64,000 bases of DNA, taken from NCBI GenBank assembly GCA_933228675.1, contig OW121743.1, positions 56,806,906-56,870,905 of the forward strand, in the 5' to 3' direction. The DNA is from Stomorhina lunata (lineage: Eukaryota; Arthropoda; Insecta; Diptera; Rhiniidae). Made by a program: the position numbers and the translations under genes. Position 1 is the stretch's first letter. Every line of letters begins with the position of its first letter. This document shows, one piece after another, positions 1-13,742 of this stretch. A model generated the notes under the pieces. That model was not told the origin of the DNA, made no database searches, and saw nothing but the letters and a program-made list of their open reading frames with translations.

Positions 1-1171
1 GATATTTCTGAAATTTTACCAGTATTAAGGTTTGACTAGCGGGTTAAATAGTCTAGGTTATTTTTTGAATTCTAAAGTGGGCGTATAATATTAATAATGA
101 CAAATATGGATGACCGAGCCGACCGATTTTTCTTTAATTTTTACAGTATATAAGGAGTTACCTGCGGATAAAGCAGGCTATGTTTTTTTTTGGAAATCTC
201 AAATGGGCGTGACCCCTCCCATATAAGTCAAATATTCAAAATGACAAATATGGATGATAAGATGAAAACGATTAATTAAAGTTTTAAATGTGGATATTTT
301 CATACTATAGTATAGTTTTTCGCTTTTAGAATTTTTTGAAAATGGACCAACGAGGACCTGGGAATTGAAAAATGGGGATTAAATTCCACTTTTCTTTAAA
401 ATTGCATATCTTGAGAACGGCTGAACAAATGAAGACATTTTTTCTTTCTAAATGTTTTTTTTTGTCCAAATTAGGATTCTATATAAGAAACATTTTCCAT
501 GCCCACTTTTACGTCCTCTTTTTTGATTTATGTAAAATAGGAAAACAGATGCACGGATATTGGTTATATGATTGGTGTTTGATAATAGTTTGACTGACGA
601 TTGTTTGAAGATTTTTCATGATTATTTGATGATTGTTTGACGATTGTTTGAAAGTTGTTTGATGATTGATTGACTGATGACTGTTTGAAGATTTTTAACG
701 ATTGTTTGATAATTGTTTCACGATTAAGTCGCGATTTTATGACAGTAGTTTGATGATTTTTTAACGATTGTTTGATGGTTGTATGATGATTGACTGACGA
801 CTGTTCAATGATTTTTAATGATTGTTCGATAGTTGTTTCACAATTGACTGACGATCGTTTGACGATTATTTGACGATTGTTTGATAGTTTTTTGATAATC
901 TATAAATATAAAAAAATGTTCGCGTCTGTTTGTCTGTATGTTGTTTGATATTTATGGACCCATTTGCTTTCGAAAACGTTTAAAGCACACATTAATGAGG
1001 AGTACTGCCATTTACAAAAGTCAATTAAATATATATGCATATATACATTAATAAAGGATTCAATTAAAAAATTTATAAAAATATTTCATAATTGTTAAAG
1101 AAATTGTTAACACAGTAATAAGTTAAAATCTTTAACTACAAATCCGGGCAACGCCGGGTATAATCACCTAG
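1..1171 (+). mobile_element. Helitron-like element, copy A (3' part)
   Basis: This is a non-coding dispersed repeat that begins outside the window. It opens with two ~130-bp units built around ACAAATATGGATGA and GGGCGTGACCCCTCCCATAT, continues with a decayed ATTGTTTGA-type minisatellite (about 595-900), and ends with a hairpin (CCGGG, GCAACG-type loop, CCGGG at 1144-1159) followed by CTAG at 1168-1171 and then T. A short GC hairpin about 10 bases before a CTRR end, with no target-site duplication, is the known 3' signature of Helitrons. A second copy at 2843-5361 shares the same order of parts. No Rep/helicase reading frame is visible, so it is non-autonomous. The hairpin has one wobble compared with copy B. 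Confidence 0.65.
595..900. repeat. degenerate ATTGTTTGA minisatellite inside Helitron-like copy A
   Basis: Imperfect repeats of about 10-22 bases read as variants of GATTGTTTGATGATTG and TGACTGACGATTGTTTGA. The same block recurs at about 4830-5100 in copy B, so it belongs to the element and is not an independent array. Confidence 0.6.
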
Positions 1172-2842
1172 TAATATATAAAATTATATAATAACTCAGT
1201 CAAGGTCGGTAGAATGATATCAAAGACTCAATAATATAAAAATATTGCATTCCATACATTTTTTTGCTACTAAAAGTGAATAAAAACATCATAAAAACAC
1301 ATGAACACGTGTGTGTGCCTTACGTTTCTCTAATTGAAAATCTTTTTCATTAGTTATTTCTGAATTATGAGACTTTTCAAACGGACCATACGGTAAATTA
1401 ATGTATGCAAGTGCAACAACTTTATATTATGGAGTATTTGTCGGTATGTTTATGTGTGAGCCTAATACTACTACGCCTTACAAATCTCATTAAAAGCTCA
1501 ATCTACTCTTCCCATTTAAAATTAAAAAATAAGGTCTTTGTAAAATTTTACACAATTCAAGTCAGACTTTCATTCCTTATGTATAAAAGTAAAATTTCAA
1601 CTAGGAAAACCCGACTCTAGTCCACATGTGTATGCAAACAGTCTATGCATGTCAATGTGTTTGAGAATGAAAGAAAATATTATTTCATAAATGTTTGTGT
1701 GTAATTATGTTTCAACATATGCATACACACACACAAACACATGAACTTTTAGAGCGGCAAACCTGTTTAGTCCTAAAGATAGAAAAAACAAAAAAGCTAA
1801 TTAAACCGACAAAGGATTGAAATTTCAAAGAAAATAACACTAGGAAACAAAAGAGATTTTTAGAATAATCTCCTCTTGTAATGAATGGTAAAATACTTTT
1901 GCGAGTTATTGTCAATTAAAACTGTAAAATTTTAAATTCTTTAGAGTTTGACAGTTTTTATGAAGTTTCCATTAATATTCTTAAATATATTTTTAAAGTG
2001 TTGGATATTTTTTACAATTTTGGAAGATTGTATTTTCATGTGGATTTTTGTTTAATCCTGATTAGTTTTCGAGATATTTGTGTCAGAAATCGGTTATATA
2101 TAATAAGCCAAAGCATAATTATAGCACACGTATACACAGTTTTGGATCTAAGCTAACAAAATCTGTTTCTTAGGTTATTTGGGGCGCTGAATCCGAAGAT
2201 AGACTCCATTTGATATTGGTTCTAGTTTTCGAGATACTCAAAAACACATTTTTTGAATTTTTGACAATTAATCTCCATTTTGTTCGTTAAAAAGTTTTAA
2301 GTAAGAAATGAAGAGCAGTGGAAGTGTGTGTTATCTGTTTAACACATTAAAGTCCAACAGTAGTCGCCCATCATGCCTTCGTTCCAAAATTTATTCTTAT
2401 CTGCTCTGATCCAAAAGTTGATCGCAATTTGTAAACTTGTGTAATTAAACATACTAAAGATTAAACAAGCACAAAAAATTATAGTTTTTGTAGATACCCG
2501 AAAAAAGGGATTTGGAAAAGGTTTGAGAAACGTGTTTGATATCAAATGTTCACATCATCTGTTTTCCAACGTTGCTAGGTAATTATATTAAAAATTACTT
2601 ACATTCTTAAACGGCCTATATTTACAACCTGTTAATGTCAAAAGCCAGTCATATTTTAGAATTCCATGCACATCGATCTTGTGCTCATATTCTTAAATTT
2701 CGTAGGCCAAGCTTTAAAAGATTTTCCTCTACTTAGTCTTTCCGTTAAAGATTCGGAAGTACTCTTCTACGAGTTCTTTTGGGATCATTTCAGAATACTT
2801 TTCTTTTTTAGAGTATTTTCATCCATTGGCACAACAGCCATT
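1172..2842. other. AT-rich spacer without recognisable genes
   Basis: Only short chance reading frames occur here. There is a small imperfect CA tract near 1723-1742. I see no conserved protein, RNA gene or repeat that recurs in the window. Confidence 0.5.
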
Positions 2843-3171
2843 CGCTTAAGATAGGCTAGGTTTTTTTTAAATCTCAAGGGGGCGTGACCCATCCCATATA
2901 ACTCATACATTAAAAATGACAAACATAATTGACCTATAGGCCCGATTTTTCTGAAATTTTGAGAGTATGTTAAGGTTTGGCCGATGGATAAAATAGGCCA
3001 GATTTTTTTTAATTGTCAAGTGGCCGTGACCCCTCGCATATAAATCAAATATTAAAAATTACAAATACCAATGACCGAGCGGACCGATTTTTCTAAAATT
3101 TTGTTAAAATAGGCAAGGGTTTTTTCAGAAATTTCAAGTGGGCGTGACCTCTCCCATATAACTCATATATT

Positions 3172-3985
3172 AACAAGTAAGAAAGCGCTATAGTCGGTCA
3201 AGCCGACCATACGATACCCTTCACCACTAAGGTCAAAGGTGTTATTTTTCCTGTATAAAGACAAATATTTGCTAAATTTTGCCATCATACAAACATTTTC
3301 TCAAAACGTATATATTCTACCTGTTTCCGTCATTTGGACTTATATGAGAGCTAGGGTCAAATGTGGATCGATTATCTCGAAATTTGGCAAATTGATTACA
3401 GTTGTTACAAAAATTATGTACGCAAAAAAAAAACTCAAAATTTTCATTATCTTTAGATTTACGAGCGTTTTAGTGATTTTTTGTCTCATCTAGTGCGTTT
3501 TTGAAGAAGAGTTTTTATGGGAGCTATGGTCAAATGTGGACCGATTTCAACGAAATTTGGTACAGTGATTTAAGTTTACATAAGCAGTATCTGTTTTAAA
3601 TTTAATGAAAAAATATTGATATTTGTGCCCAATATAGCAATTCCGGGAAGTGGGACCTATGTGAGGTACCATAAATAATGGACCGATTTTGACCAATTTC
3701 AATAGCCATGGTCCCATTATCAAAGAAATTATCTGTGCCAAATTTCATCAAATTATCTTTAGAATTGCGACCTGTAGTTTGATTACAAGGTTTACATGGG
3801 GGTCCAGCCAGCCGTCAAGCCAGCCAGACGGACGGACGGACGGACATCGCTAAATCGACTCAGAAAGTGATTCTAAGTCTATTGGTATACTAAAAGGTGG
3901 GTTTAAGACAAATATTTCTATGCGTTACAAACATCAGCACAAACTTATAATACCCTTTCCACCTATGGTGGTGAAGGGTATAAAA
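3172..3985 (+). mobile_element. dispersed repeat family Y, copy 1, nested in Helitron-like copy B
   Basis: The element begins ACAAGTAAGAAAG-like (here AACAAGTAAGAAAGCGC) and ends in a hairpin: ATACCCTTTCCACC at about 3950 against GGTGGTGAAGGGTAT, ending near 3981. Near its 3' end it has runs of GGAC and a CTCAGAAAGTGATTCT stretch. Outside the element, TATATTAA on the left and AAATGACAAATAT on the right rejoin to the uninterrupted unit seen in neighbouring copies, so the empty site can be read directly. Inverted or partial copies lie at 7791-8578 and 48661-49038. I associate this repeat with fly genomes but cannot name its superfamily; a 3' hairpin without an obvious target duplication is compatible with a Helitron relative. 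Confidence 0.6.
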
Positions 3986-4044
3986 ATGACAAATATAGAT
4001 GACCGAGCGGACCGATTTTTATGAAATTTTCACAGTATGTTAAG

Positions 4045-4176
4045 GTGGGAGGGGACACGCCCACTTAAGATTTCAAAGAAAACCCTGTCCTACTTTACCC
4101 ACCGCGGTGCACCGGTTGGGTAAAGTAGGTCAGGTTTTTTTTTTTAAATCTTAAGTGGGCGTGTCCCTTCCCATAT
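4045..4176. repeat. inverted repeat (about 57-62-bp arms)
   Basis: The left arm (4045-4101, reading GTGGGAGGGGACACGCCCAC at its start) is answered by the right arm (about 4115-4176), which ends in GTGGGCGTGTCCCTTCCCAT. The short centre contains CCGCGGTGCACCGG. It is one ~130-bp unit of the Helitron-like element joined head to head with another, and could form a cruciform or a long hairpin if transcribed. Confidence 0.7.
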
Positions 4177-5361
4177 ATGTCTAATATTAAAAATGACAAA
4201 TATGGATTACCCTGCGGACCGATTTTTCTGAAATTTTGACAGTATATAAGCAGTTACCGGTGGGTAAAATAGGCTACGTTTTGTTGGAAATCTGAAATGG
4301 GCGTGACTTCTCCCAAATTTTGATTGTATGTGTGTGACCGGTGGGTAAAATAAGCTTGGTTTTTTTTTAATCTCAAGATGTAACCGGTGGGTAAAGTAGG
4401 TCAGATTATTTTTTGAAATCTCAAGTGGGCGTGACCCCTCCCATATAAGTCAAATATTAAAAATGACAAATATGGATGATAAGATGAAAGCGATTTAACT
4501 CAATTTATTAAAGTTTTTCGTTTCGTTTTTTTTTCATTTTTCTTTTTTTCATTTTTTTGATTATTTTTTGCTTTTTGAATTTTTTGAAAATGGACCAACG
4601 AGGTCCTGGGAATTGAAAAATGGGGATAAAGTTCCCCTTTTCTGTAAAATTGTATATCTTGGAAACGGCTGGACCAATGAAGACACTTTTTCTTTCTAAA
4701 TGTTTTTTTGTTTTAGTCCAAGTTAGGATTCCACATTAAGAAAAATTTACCATGCCACTTTTACGACTTCTTTTTTTGCTTTATCTAAAATAGGAAAACG
4801 GATGTACGAATATTGGTAATATGATTGATGTTTGATAATAGTTTGACTAACGATTGTTTGAAGATTTTTAATTATTATTTAATGGTTGTTTGACTATTGT
4901 TTGAGTTGTTTGATGATTGATTGACTGATGACTATTTGAAGATTTTTAATGGTTATTTGATAATTGTTTCACGATTAACTAGCGCTTTTATGACATTAGT
5001 TTGATGATTTTTTAACGATTGATTGATGGTTGTTTGATGATTGACTGACAACTGTTTGATGATTATTTGACGATTGTTTGATAGTTTTTTTATAATCTAT
5101 AAATATAAAAAATGTTCGCGTCTCTTTGTCTGTATCTTGTTTAATATTTATGAACCCATTTGCTTCCGAAAACGTTTAAAGCCCACATTAAAAACGAATA
5201 CTGCCATTCACAAAAGTCAATTAAATATATATGAAATACATTAATAAGGGATTCAATTAAAAAATTAATAAAAATATTTCATATTTGTTATTTTTTAAAG
5301 AAACTGTTAAAGTTAAAAACTTTTACTACCAACCCGGGCAACGCCGGGTAAAATCAGCTAG

Positions 5362-5804
5362 TTTGTTATACAAAAGGTATATAAATGTTCTAAAACGAAC
5401 TAATTAATAGACGTGTGTTAAATTTCACCAAATTCTGTGCGGTATTGCGACTGGTGCGTTGAGAAGCAAAATAGGAGAAGTTGACGGATTTGGAAAATTT
5501 TTCTTGTTTTTCTTATATATATAAAACTGAACAAGTATGCAAAATTTCATCGTTGTAGGGTCTCTAATTCTATTTATTGCACTTCGTAAGCATTGAAAAT
5601 TTTTCACAAAAATACCCGAAACTTCTAAATTTGGGAGTCTATATAACCTAAACGATATAAGATATGAGGCTAGTTTCGACACCAAAAATCCGAAAATAAA
5701 GGCAGAATATATTTTTTGAGACAAAATCTAGGAATCAGAATCATTCTATATGAAATTTCTATAGACGTTTTTGTTATGAAGAATATAAAGAATTTTTTTT
5801 TTAT
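5362..5804. other. AT-rich spacer between dispersed repeats
   Basis: No conserved gene is visible. The minus-strand reading frame at 5425-5724 has no recognisable domain and lies between repeats, so I do not call it a gene. AAATTTCACCAAATTCTG near 5420 resembles phrasing used in nearby repeat families, so this may be decayed transposon. Confidence 0.4.
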
Positions 5805-7645
<1,841 letters not shown>

Positions 7646-7790
7646 TTATTTGATACTTCTGAGGTGGTCTATTTTGACGCCCAATTATTCACCCTGTGTA
7701 AACACAGGGTAACCATAAATCCCAAATTTAGAAAGCTTGGGTCCTTCTTAACAATTCTCTCATAAATATTGATTCAATCAGACTTTTAGA
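7646..7790. other. short spacer between families X and Y
   Basis: Contains the short inverted pair CACCCTGTG/CACAGGGT near 7692-7710 and no recognisable gene. Confidence 0.35.
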
Positions 7791-8578
7791 AGACACAAGG
7801 GTATTATAAGTTTGTGCTGATGTATGTAACGCATGAAAATATTTGTCTTAGACCCACCTTTTAGTATACCAATAGGTATAGAATCACTTTCTGAGTCGAT
7901 TTAGCGATGTCCGTCCGTCCGTCTGGCTGGCTGGACCCCCTTGTAAGCCTTGTAATCAAACTACAGGTCGCAATTCTAAAGATAATTTGATGAAATTTGT
8001 CACAGATCATTTTTTTGATAATGGGACCATGGTTGTTGAAATTTGTCAAAATCGGTCCATTATTTATGATACCACCTATAGGTCCCATTTCCCGGAATTG
8101 ATATATTGGCAACAAATATCAATATTTTTTCAATAAATTTTAAACAAATACTGCTTATGTAAATAAAATCACTGTATTAAATCACTGTACTAAATTTCGT
8201 TGAAATCGGTCCACATTTGACCATAGCTCCCATATAAACTTTTCTTTAAAAACGCGGTAAATGAGACAAAAATCACTAAAACGCTCGTAAATCTAAAGAT
8301 AATGGGAATTTTAAGTTTAGTTTTTGCATGCATGACTTTTGTAACAACTGTAATCAATTTGGCAAATTTCCGGGATAATCGGTCCACATTTGACCCTAGC
8401 TCTCATATAAGTCCAAATGACGGAAACAGCTTAAATATATAAGTTTTGAGAAAATGTTTGCATGATGGCAAAATTTAGGAAATATTTGTCTTTATACAAA
8501 AAAACTAACACCTTTGACCTTAGTGGTGAAGGGTATCGTATGGTCGAGCGTGACCGACTATAGCACTTTCTTACTTGT
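7791..8578 (-). mobile_element. dispersed repeat family Y, copy 2 (inverted)
   Basis: The reverse complement matches 3172-3985 along most of its length. The CCGTCCGTCCGTC run and GAGTCGATTTAGCGATGTCC lie at about 7893-7923, and the element start (reverse complement of ACAAGTAAGAAAGTGC) is at about 8562-8577. The hairpin end is missing, because the left border stops at GGGTATTATAAGTTTG, so this copy is truncated at its 3' end. The minus-strand frames at 7861-8115 and 8190-8387 are shadows of the repeat. Confidence 0.65.
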
Positions 8579-10150
8579 TTATTTTTTTTTTCTTTGTTTT
8601 AAACCATTGCATTGTACCATTGACAATTCGGTATAGAAAATAATAAAATGTATTGAAATAATATAGAAAATTTCATAATTTCTACTTCAATTGTAGAAAA
8701 AATATTATAAATTCATAATTTGTTAGATATTTTTTTTTTCAAAAAATGTTTCTATATAAAATTTCTTTACACAATTTTTCTTTATGAATAATTTCAATTC
8801 AAAATTTTTCTTTGTTTAAACAAGAACTTGTTTTTATTTTTCTAAAGACCTTTTTTAAGGATAATTTAATTTTAATAATTCCCTAAATACTTTCTCCTGT
8901 TTTCATTTAGCCTCAAACAAAATCAAGTCGAATTTAATTAGTTCTAATCCTAAATGTACAAGAATCATATAAGTATTTGTTTGACTTACAAAATCTTAAG
9001 AGTCCTTAAATGAATCCTTTTAAATGTAATTTATTAAATGTTGACCTTTTTTTGGAAAAGAGATTTTTTGTCCATAAATAATGAAGATTTTTAGGCTAAA
9101 TGTATAATTTTTTCTTCAAAACAGTCGGAGATTTTACGCATTTTCAAGTTGTTAATTAAATAAGCAGCCAGAGCCAGCATCTGAACAATTCCAATGATCC
9201 TATTCATTAATTTATTTTATACAATTTCATTTTTTTTTTCGTTTTTTAAATACTTCTTCTTGCAGTCAATGAGTCATTCATTTATAACTCACTCCCCTCT
9301 TAGACATAAACGGAGCAAAAGGACGAAAGTCCTTCATTCAGTAATCAAAGTAATTAAGTGGAACCATTATTTACACTTAAAAAACGTGTAATTTCTATTA
9401 TTGTATTTTTATCCTTTTGCCATTAAGTTGTTTTCCCCTTTTTTTCTTATTTCTTTTGTCTTTTAGATTTTTTTTTCCTCTTATTTTCCCTCATTTTTTT
9501 CTGTGGTATTTAATTTAATTAAAAACAACAATCAAACAACATTTCTTAATTAAAAAAAAAGAGCCAAAGACCACCTGATGGGTAAAAAATGGTTCAAAGG
9601 ACTAGAAAGAAAGAAACATTTCTTGGAAGAAGGATTCTTTTAGAGAAGAAACAACAACTCCAAAGACAAATAGAAAAAAAGGAAAAAATCAAAATAAAAA
9701 TCAAAATTGTTTTGGTTTCATAAAAACGAAAAGAAAAAAAGTCACATCAAATAAAGAAAATGTGAGAAAAAGGACTCAAAACATTAAGAACATTATATTG
9801 ACCATAAAATAAAAGTTTAATCAAATAAATATCACAAGTTTTTCTTTACAACTTCATACACAAACCTCAGGACTCCAAACTCAAACTGAGTTAAGTGTGA
9901 AGTCATTTAGCAAAGACAACCTCATCATCATCTTTCATATATGTTTGTATGAGGGGTTAGATATGTAAGTATTAGTTTTGAGTGGTGACAAACAGCAGGA
10001 CTCATTTACGATTTAAATTAAAACTATTAATTTTCTAAAATGTTTAATCTCAAACGTGATTAAAATATAATTGCAAATCATTTGAAGCAAAAATTGCAGA
10101 AAACAATGGAAAAGTTTTTTAAATAAGAATTAAAAAAAACTTACCCTTTT
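8579..10150. other. AT-rich region with no recognised feature
   Basis: Long homopolymer-rich AT sequence. The small reading frame at 9194-9391 shows no domain. There is no tRNA, no array, and no repeat shared with the rest of the window. It could be intronic or intergenic host sequence. Confidence 0.5.
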
Positions 10151-13100
10151 CATTAAAAAAAAAATTTCTTTTAAAATTTGTTCATATAAAAAATTTTATT
10201 TAGAAATTTGTTTATATAGAAAAATTATCTATAAAAATTTTACTATAAAAAGGCTAATGCTAATTTCTATTGAAAAATTTTCTCTACGAAAAAATTTCTA
10301 TATAAAATTTTTCCCTAAGAAATAATTTCTATAAATATGAAAATATTCTATATATGAAAATATTCTATGAAAATATTCTACAGAGAGTTTTTTAATATGA
10401 AAAAAATTTCAATAGAAAATTTTTTCCATATGAAAAATTTTCTATAGAAAATTTTTTATATGAAAAATTCCAAAAATTTTTCTAGAAAATATTTTTAGAT
10501 TCTACAAATTTTATTATATCGAAAAATTTCTGAAGAAAATTTTTCTATGTAAAAAAATTTCTATAGAAAATGATTCCATATGAAAAATTTTTTATAGAAA
10601 ATTATTCTATATGAAAAAATTTCTATAGAAAATTTTTCTATACTATAAAAATTCTATAGAAAATTTTTCTATATGAAAAATTTCTTTATATAATTTTTCT
10701 ATATTAAAAAAAATCTATACAAAATTTTTCTCTATGAAAAAGTTTCAATAAAAATTTTTCTATACGACAAAATTTCTACAGAAAATTTTTTTTTATAAAA
10801 AAATTATTATATACAATTATTCTATATGAAAAAAATGTCTATAACAAATTTTTCTATATGAAACAGTTTCTATAGAAAATTTTTCCAAATGAAAAAATTT
10901 CCATAGAAAATTTTTCTAAATGAAAGAATTTCTATAAAAAATTTTTCTAAATGAAAAAATTTTATAGAAAATTTTTCTATATGAAAAAATGTTTATAGAA
11001 AACTTTTTGATATTAAAAAATTTCTATAAAAATTTTTCTATACGCAAAAAATTTCCATATGAAAAAATTTTTGTAAAAAATTTTTCTAAATGAAAAAATT
11101 TCTACAGAAAATTTTTCTATATAAAAAAAATTTCTATAGAAAATTTTGTAAATGAAAAATTTTCTATAGAAATTCTTCTTTCTAAAAAGCTTTGTATAGA
11201 AATTCTTCTTTATAAAAAATTTTCTATATAGAAAATGTTTCTATATGATAAATTTTTATAGAAAATTTTTCTGTATGAAAAAATTTCTATAGACAATTTT
11301 TCTCTAAGAAACATTTTCTATAAAAAATATTTCTATATGAAAAAATTTCAATAGAAAATTTTTCTATATAAAAACATTTCTATAAAAAAATTTTTCTATA
11401 TAAACAAATTTCTGTAGAAAATTTTTGTATAAAATAAAATTTCTATAGAAAATTTTTCTATATGAAAAAATTTCTATAGAAAATTTTTCTAAATAAAAAA
11501 ATTTCTAAATAAAATTTTTCTCTAAAAAAATGTCTATAGAAAATTTTTCTATAAGAAAACATTTTTATAGAAAATTTTTCTATAAGAAAAAATTTCCATA
11601 GAAACATTTTCCATAAGAAAAAATTTCTATGGAGAATTTTTCTATATGAAAAACTTTCTATATGAAAAACTTTCAATGGAAAATTTTTCTATAAGAAAAA
11701 ATTTCTATAGAAAATTTTTCTATAAGAAAAAATTTTTATAGAAAATTTTTCTCTAAGAAAAAATTCCTATAGAAAATTTTTCTATAAGAAAAAATTTCTA
11801 TAGAAAATTTTTCTATAAGAAAAAATTTCTATAGAAAATTTTTCTATAAGAAAAAATTTCTATAGAAAATTTTTCTATATGAAAAAATTTCTATAGAAAA
11901 TTTTTCTATAAGAAAAATTTCTATAGAAACATTTTCCATAAGAAAAAAATTCTATGGAGAATTTTTCTATATGAAAAACTTTCTATAGAAAATTTTTCTA
12001 TATGAAAAACTTTCTATAGAAAATTTTTCTAAATGAAAAACTTTCTATAGAAAATTTTTCTGTAAGAAAAAATTTCTATAGAAAATTTTTCTGTAAGAAA
12101 AAATTTCTATAGAAAATTTTTCTAAATGAAAAACTTTCTATAGAAAATTTTTCTGTAAGAAAAAATTTCTATAGAAAATTTTTCTGTAAGAAAAAATTTC
12201 TATAGAAAATTTTTCTATAAGAAAAAATTTCTATAGAAAATTTTTCTATAAGAAAAACTTTCTATAACATTTTTCTATAAGGAAAAATTTTTCTATAAGA
12301 AAAAAATTTCTATAGAAAATGTTTCTATTGTTTTCTATAGGAAATTTTCCTATATAGGAAATTTTTCTATTAAAAAAAATTTTCTATATGAAAAATCCTT
12401 TTTTCTATACATAATTTTTCTTTATAAAAAAAATTTATGAAAATTTTTGAAAAAATTTCTATAAGAAAAAATTTCTATAGAAAATTTTTCTATTAGAAAA
12501 AAATTCTATAGAAAATTTCTCTATAAAAAAAAAATTCTATAGAAAATTTTTCTATAAGAAAAACTTTCTATATAACATTTTTCTATAAGAAAAAATTTCT
12601 ATAGAAACATTTCTATAGAAAATTTTTCTTTAAGAAAAAATTTCTATAGAAAATGTTTCTATAAGAAAATATTTCTATAGAAAATTTGTCTATAGGAAAA
12701 ACTTTCTATAGAAAATGTTTCTCTATGTAAAAAATTCCTTAAAAATTTTTCTATATAAAAACATTTCTATAGAAAATGTTTCTAGATATAAAAAATATTT
12801 AAAAAATTTTTCTATATGGAAGAATTTCTAAAGCAAATTTTCTACATGTAAAAATTCTCATAGAAAATTTTTCTATTTATAAAAAGCTCTTTAAAAAATT
12901 TTTCAAATAAAAAAATTTCTATGGAAAATTTTTCTATATGAAGAAATTTCTATAGAAAATTTTTCTATATCAACAAATTTTGATAGAAAATTTTTCATAT
13001 AAAAATTTTTAAAAAATTTCAATAGAAAATTTCTTCTTATAGAAAAAATTTCTATAGAAAGTTTTTCTATAAGAAAAAATTTCTATAGAAAATTTTTCCA

Positions 13101-13415
13101 TACAAAAATATTTCTATAGAAAATTTTTCCATAAAAAAACTTCTATGGAAAATTTTTCTATAAGGAAAAATTTTTCTATAAGAAATAAATTTCGATAGAA
13201 AATATTTCTATTGTTTTCTATAGGAAATTTTCACATATAGGAAATTTTGCTATTAAAAAAAATTTCTATATCAAAAATCTTTTAATCTATACATAATTTT
13301 TCTTTATAAAAAAAATTTATGAAAATTTTTGAAAAAATTTGTATCGAAAATTTTTCTATATGAAAAAAATTCTATCGAAAATTTCTCTATTAAAAAAAAA
13401 AAAAAAAATTTCTCA
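10150..13415. repeat. minisatellite array A (31-bp unit)
   Basis: About 100 units of 31 bp, each made of two similar halves: AAAAAATTTCTATAG and AAAATTTTTCTATAAG. Edges are degenerate, and homogeneity peaks at about 11700-12260. Linkers vary (CTATAAG, CTATATG, CTGTAAG, CTAAATG). The palindromic TTTCTATAGAAA core is shared with arrays B to J. The block at about 12280-12430 is imperfectly repeated at about 13150-13300, both containing TTGTTTTCTATAGGAAATTT, which implies duplication of whole array segments. No coding function. Confidence 0.9.
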
Positions 13416-13444
13416 TTAAAAATTTTTATCAAAACTCTGGAATT

Positions 13445-13660
13445 TCAAACATTTAATTAAAAGGTTTTACTGTAGTGTATTGCACCAAGAGCCCAATTCA
13501 GTACAATTATTATAAATGTTAGTGGGGAAACCTTTCCTCTATACGTTTCGATGGTTGGTTTGACCGTCTCATCAGGAGGATTATCCCTAATTCTAGACAG
13601 AGCAAAAAGCAGACATTATAGGTTATTTTGAGGGACTGAATAAATACGAATTATTATTAT
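13445..13660 (-). mobile_element. hammerhead-bearing repeat fragment, copy 1 (diverged)
   Basis: On the minus strand this shares the order of motifs of the 34717-34908 and 41092-41285 copies: GGGATAATCCTC, ribozyme core, GAGGAAAGG, and a CATTATA-type border near 13613-13620. Outside the core it is clearly more diverged. It lies only about 30 bp beyond the end of array A and directly before the hairpin-ended element at 13664. No coding sequence is present. Confidence 0.5.
13535..13580 (-). ncRNA. hammerhead ribozyme, type I, copy 1 (probably weakened)
   Basis: Reading the minus strand: stem I strand TCCTC (13580-13576), core CTGATGA (13575-13569), stem II GACGG with CCATC (one C-A mismatch), core GAAA (13549-13546), then CGTATA, and stem I strand GAGGA (13539-13535). 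The core is a perfect CUGANGA...GAAA. The tiny stem III that is CGCG in the other copies is here CGTA, so one of its base pairs is lost, and the cleavage-site base is A (still an allowed UH). Self-cleavage is therefore likely reduced. Known hammerheads of this minimal type I layout occur in Penelope-like elements and animal retrozymes. Confidence 0.6.
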
Positions 13661-13663
13661 TGT

Positions 13664-13699
13664 GTCCAACAAATATCTTATATTCTTAAACGAGCAATA

Positions 13700-13742
<43 letters not shown>

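Larger units (their letters stand above)
2843..5361 (+). mobile_element. Helitron-like element, copy B, with a nested insertion
   Basis: This is the same family as the element at 1-1171. It starts with several ~130-bp units (GGGCGTGACC..CCCATATAA, then AAATGACAAATA, then GGACCGATTTTTCTGAAATT), is interrupted by family Y at about 3172-3985, resumes with more units to about 4480, passes through the ATTGTTTGA minisatellite (4830-5100), and ends at a perfect hairpin. ACCCGG at 5332-5337 pairs with CCGGGT at 5344-5349, followed by CTAG at 5358-5361 and T. The 5' end is not sharply defined; 2843 is where the unit similarity begins. No coding capacity is visible. Confidence 0.65.
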
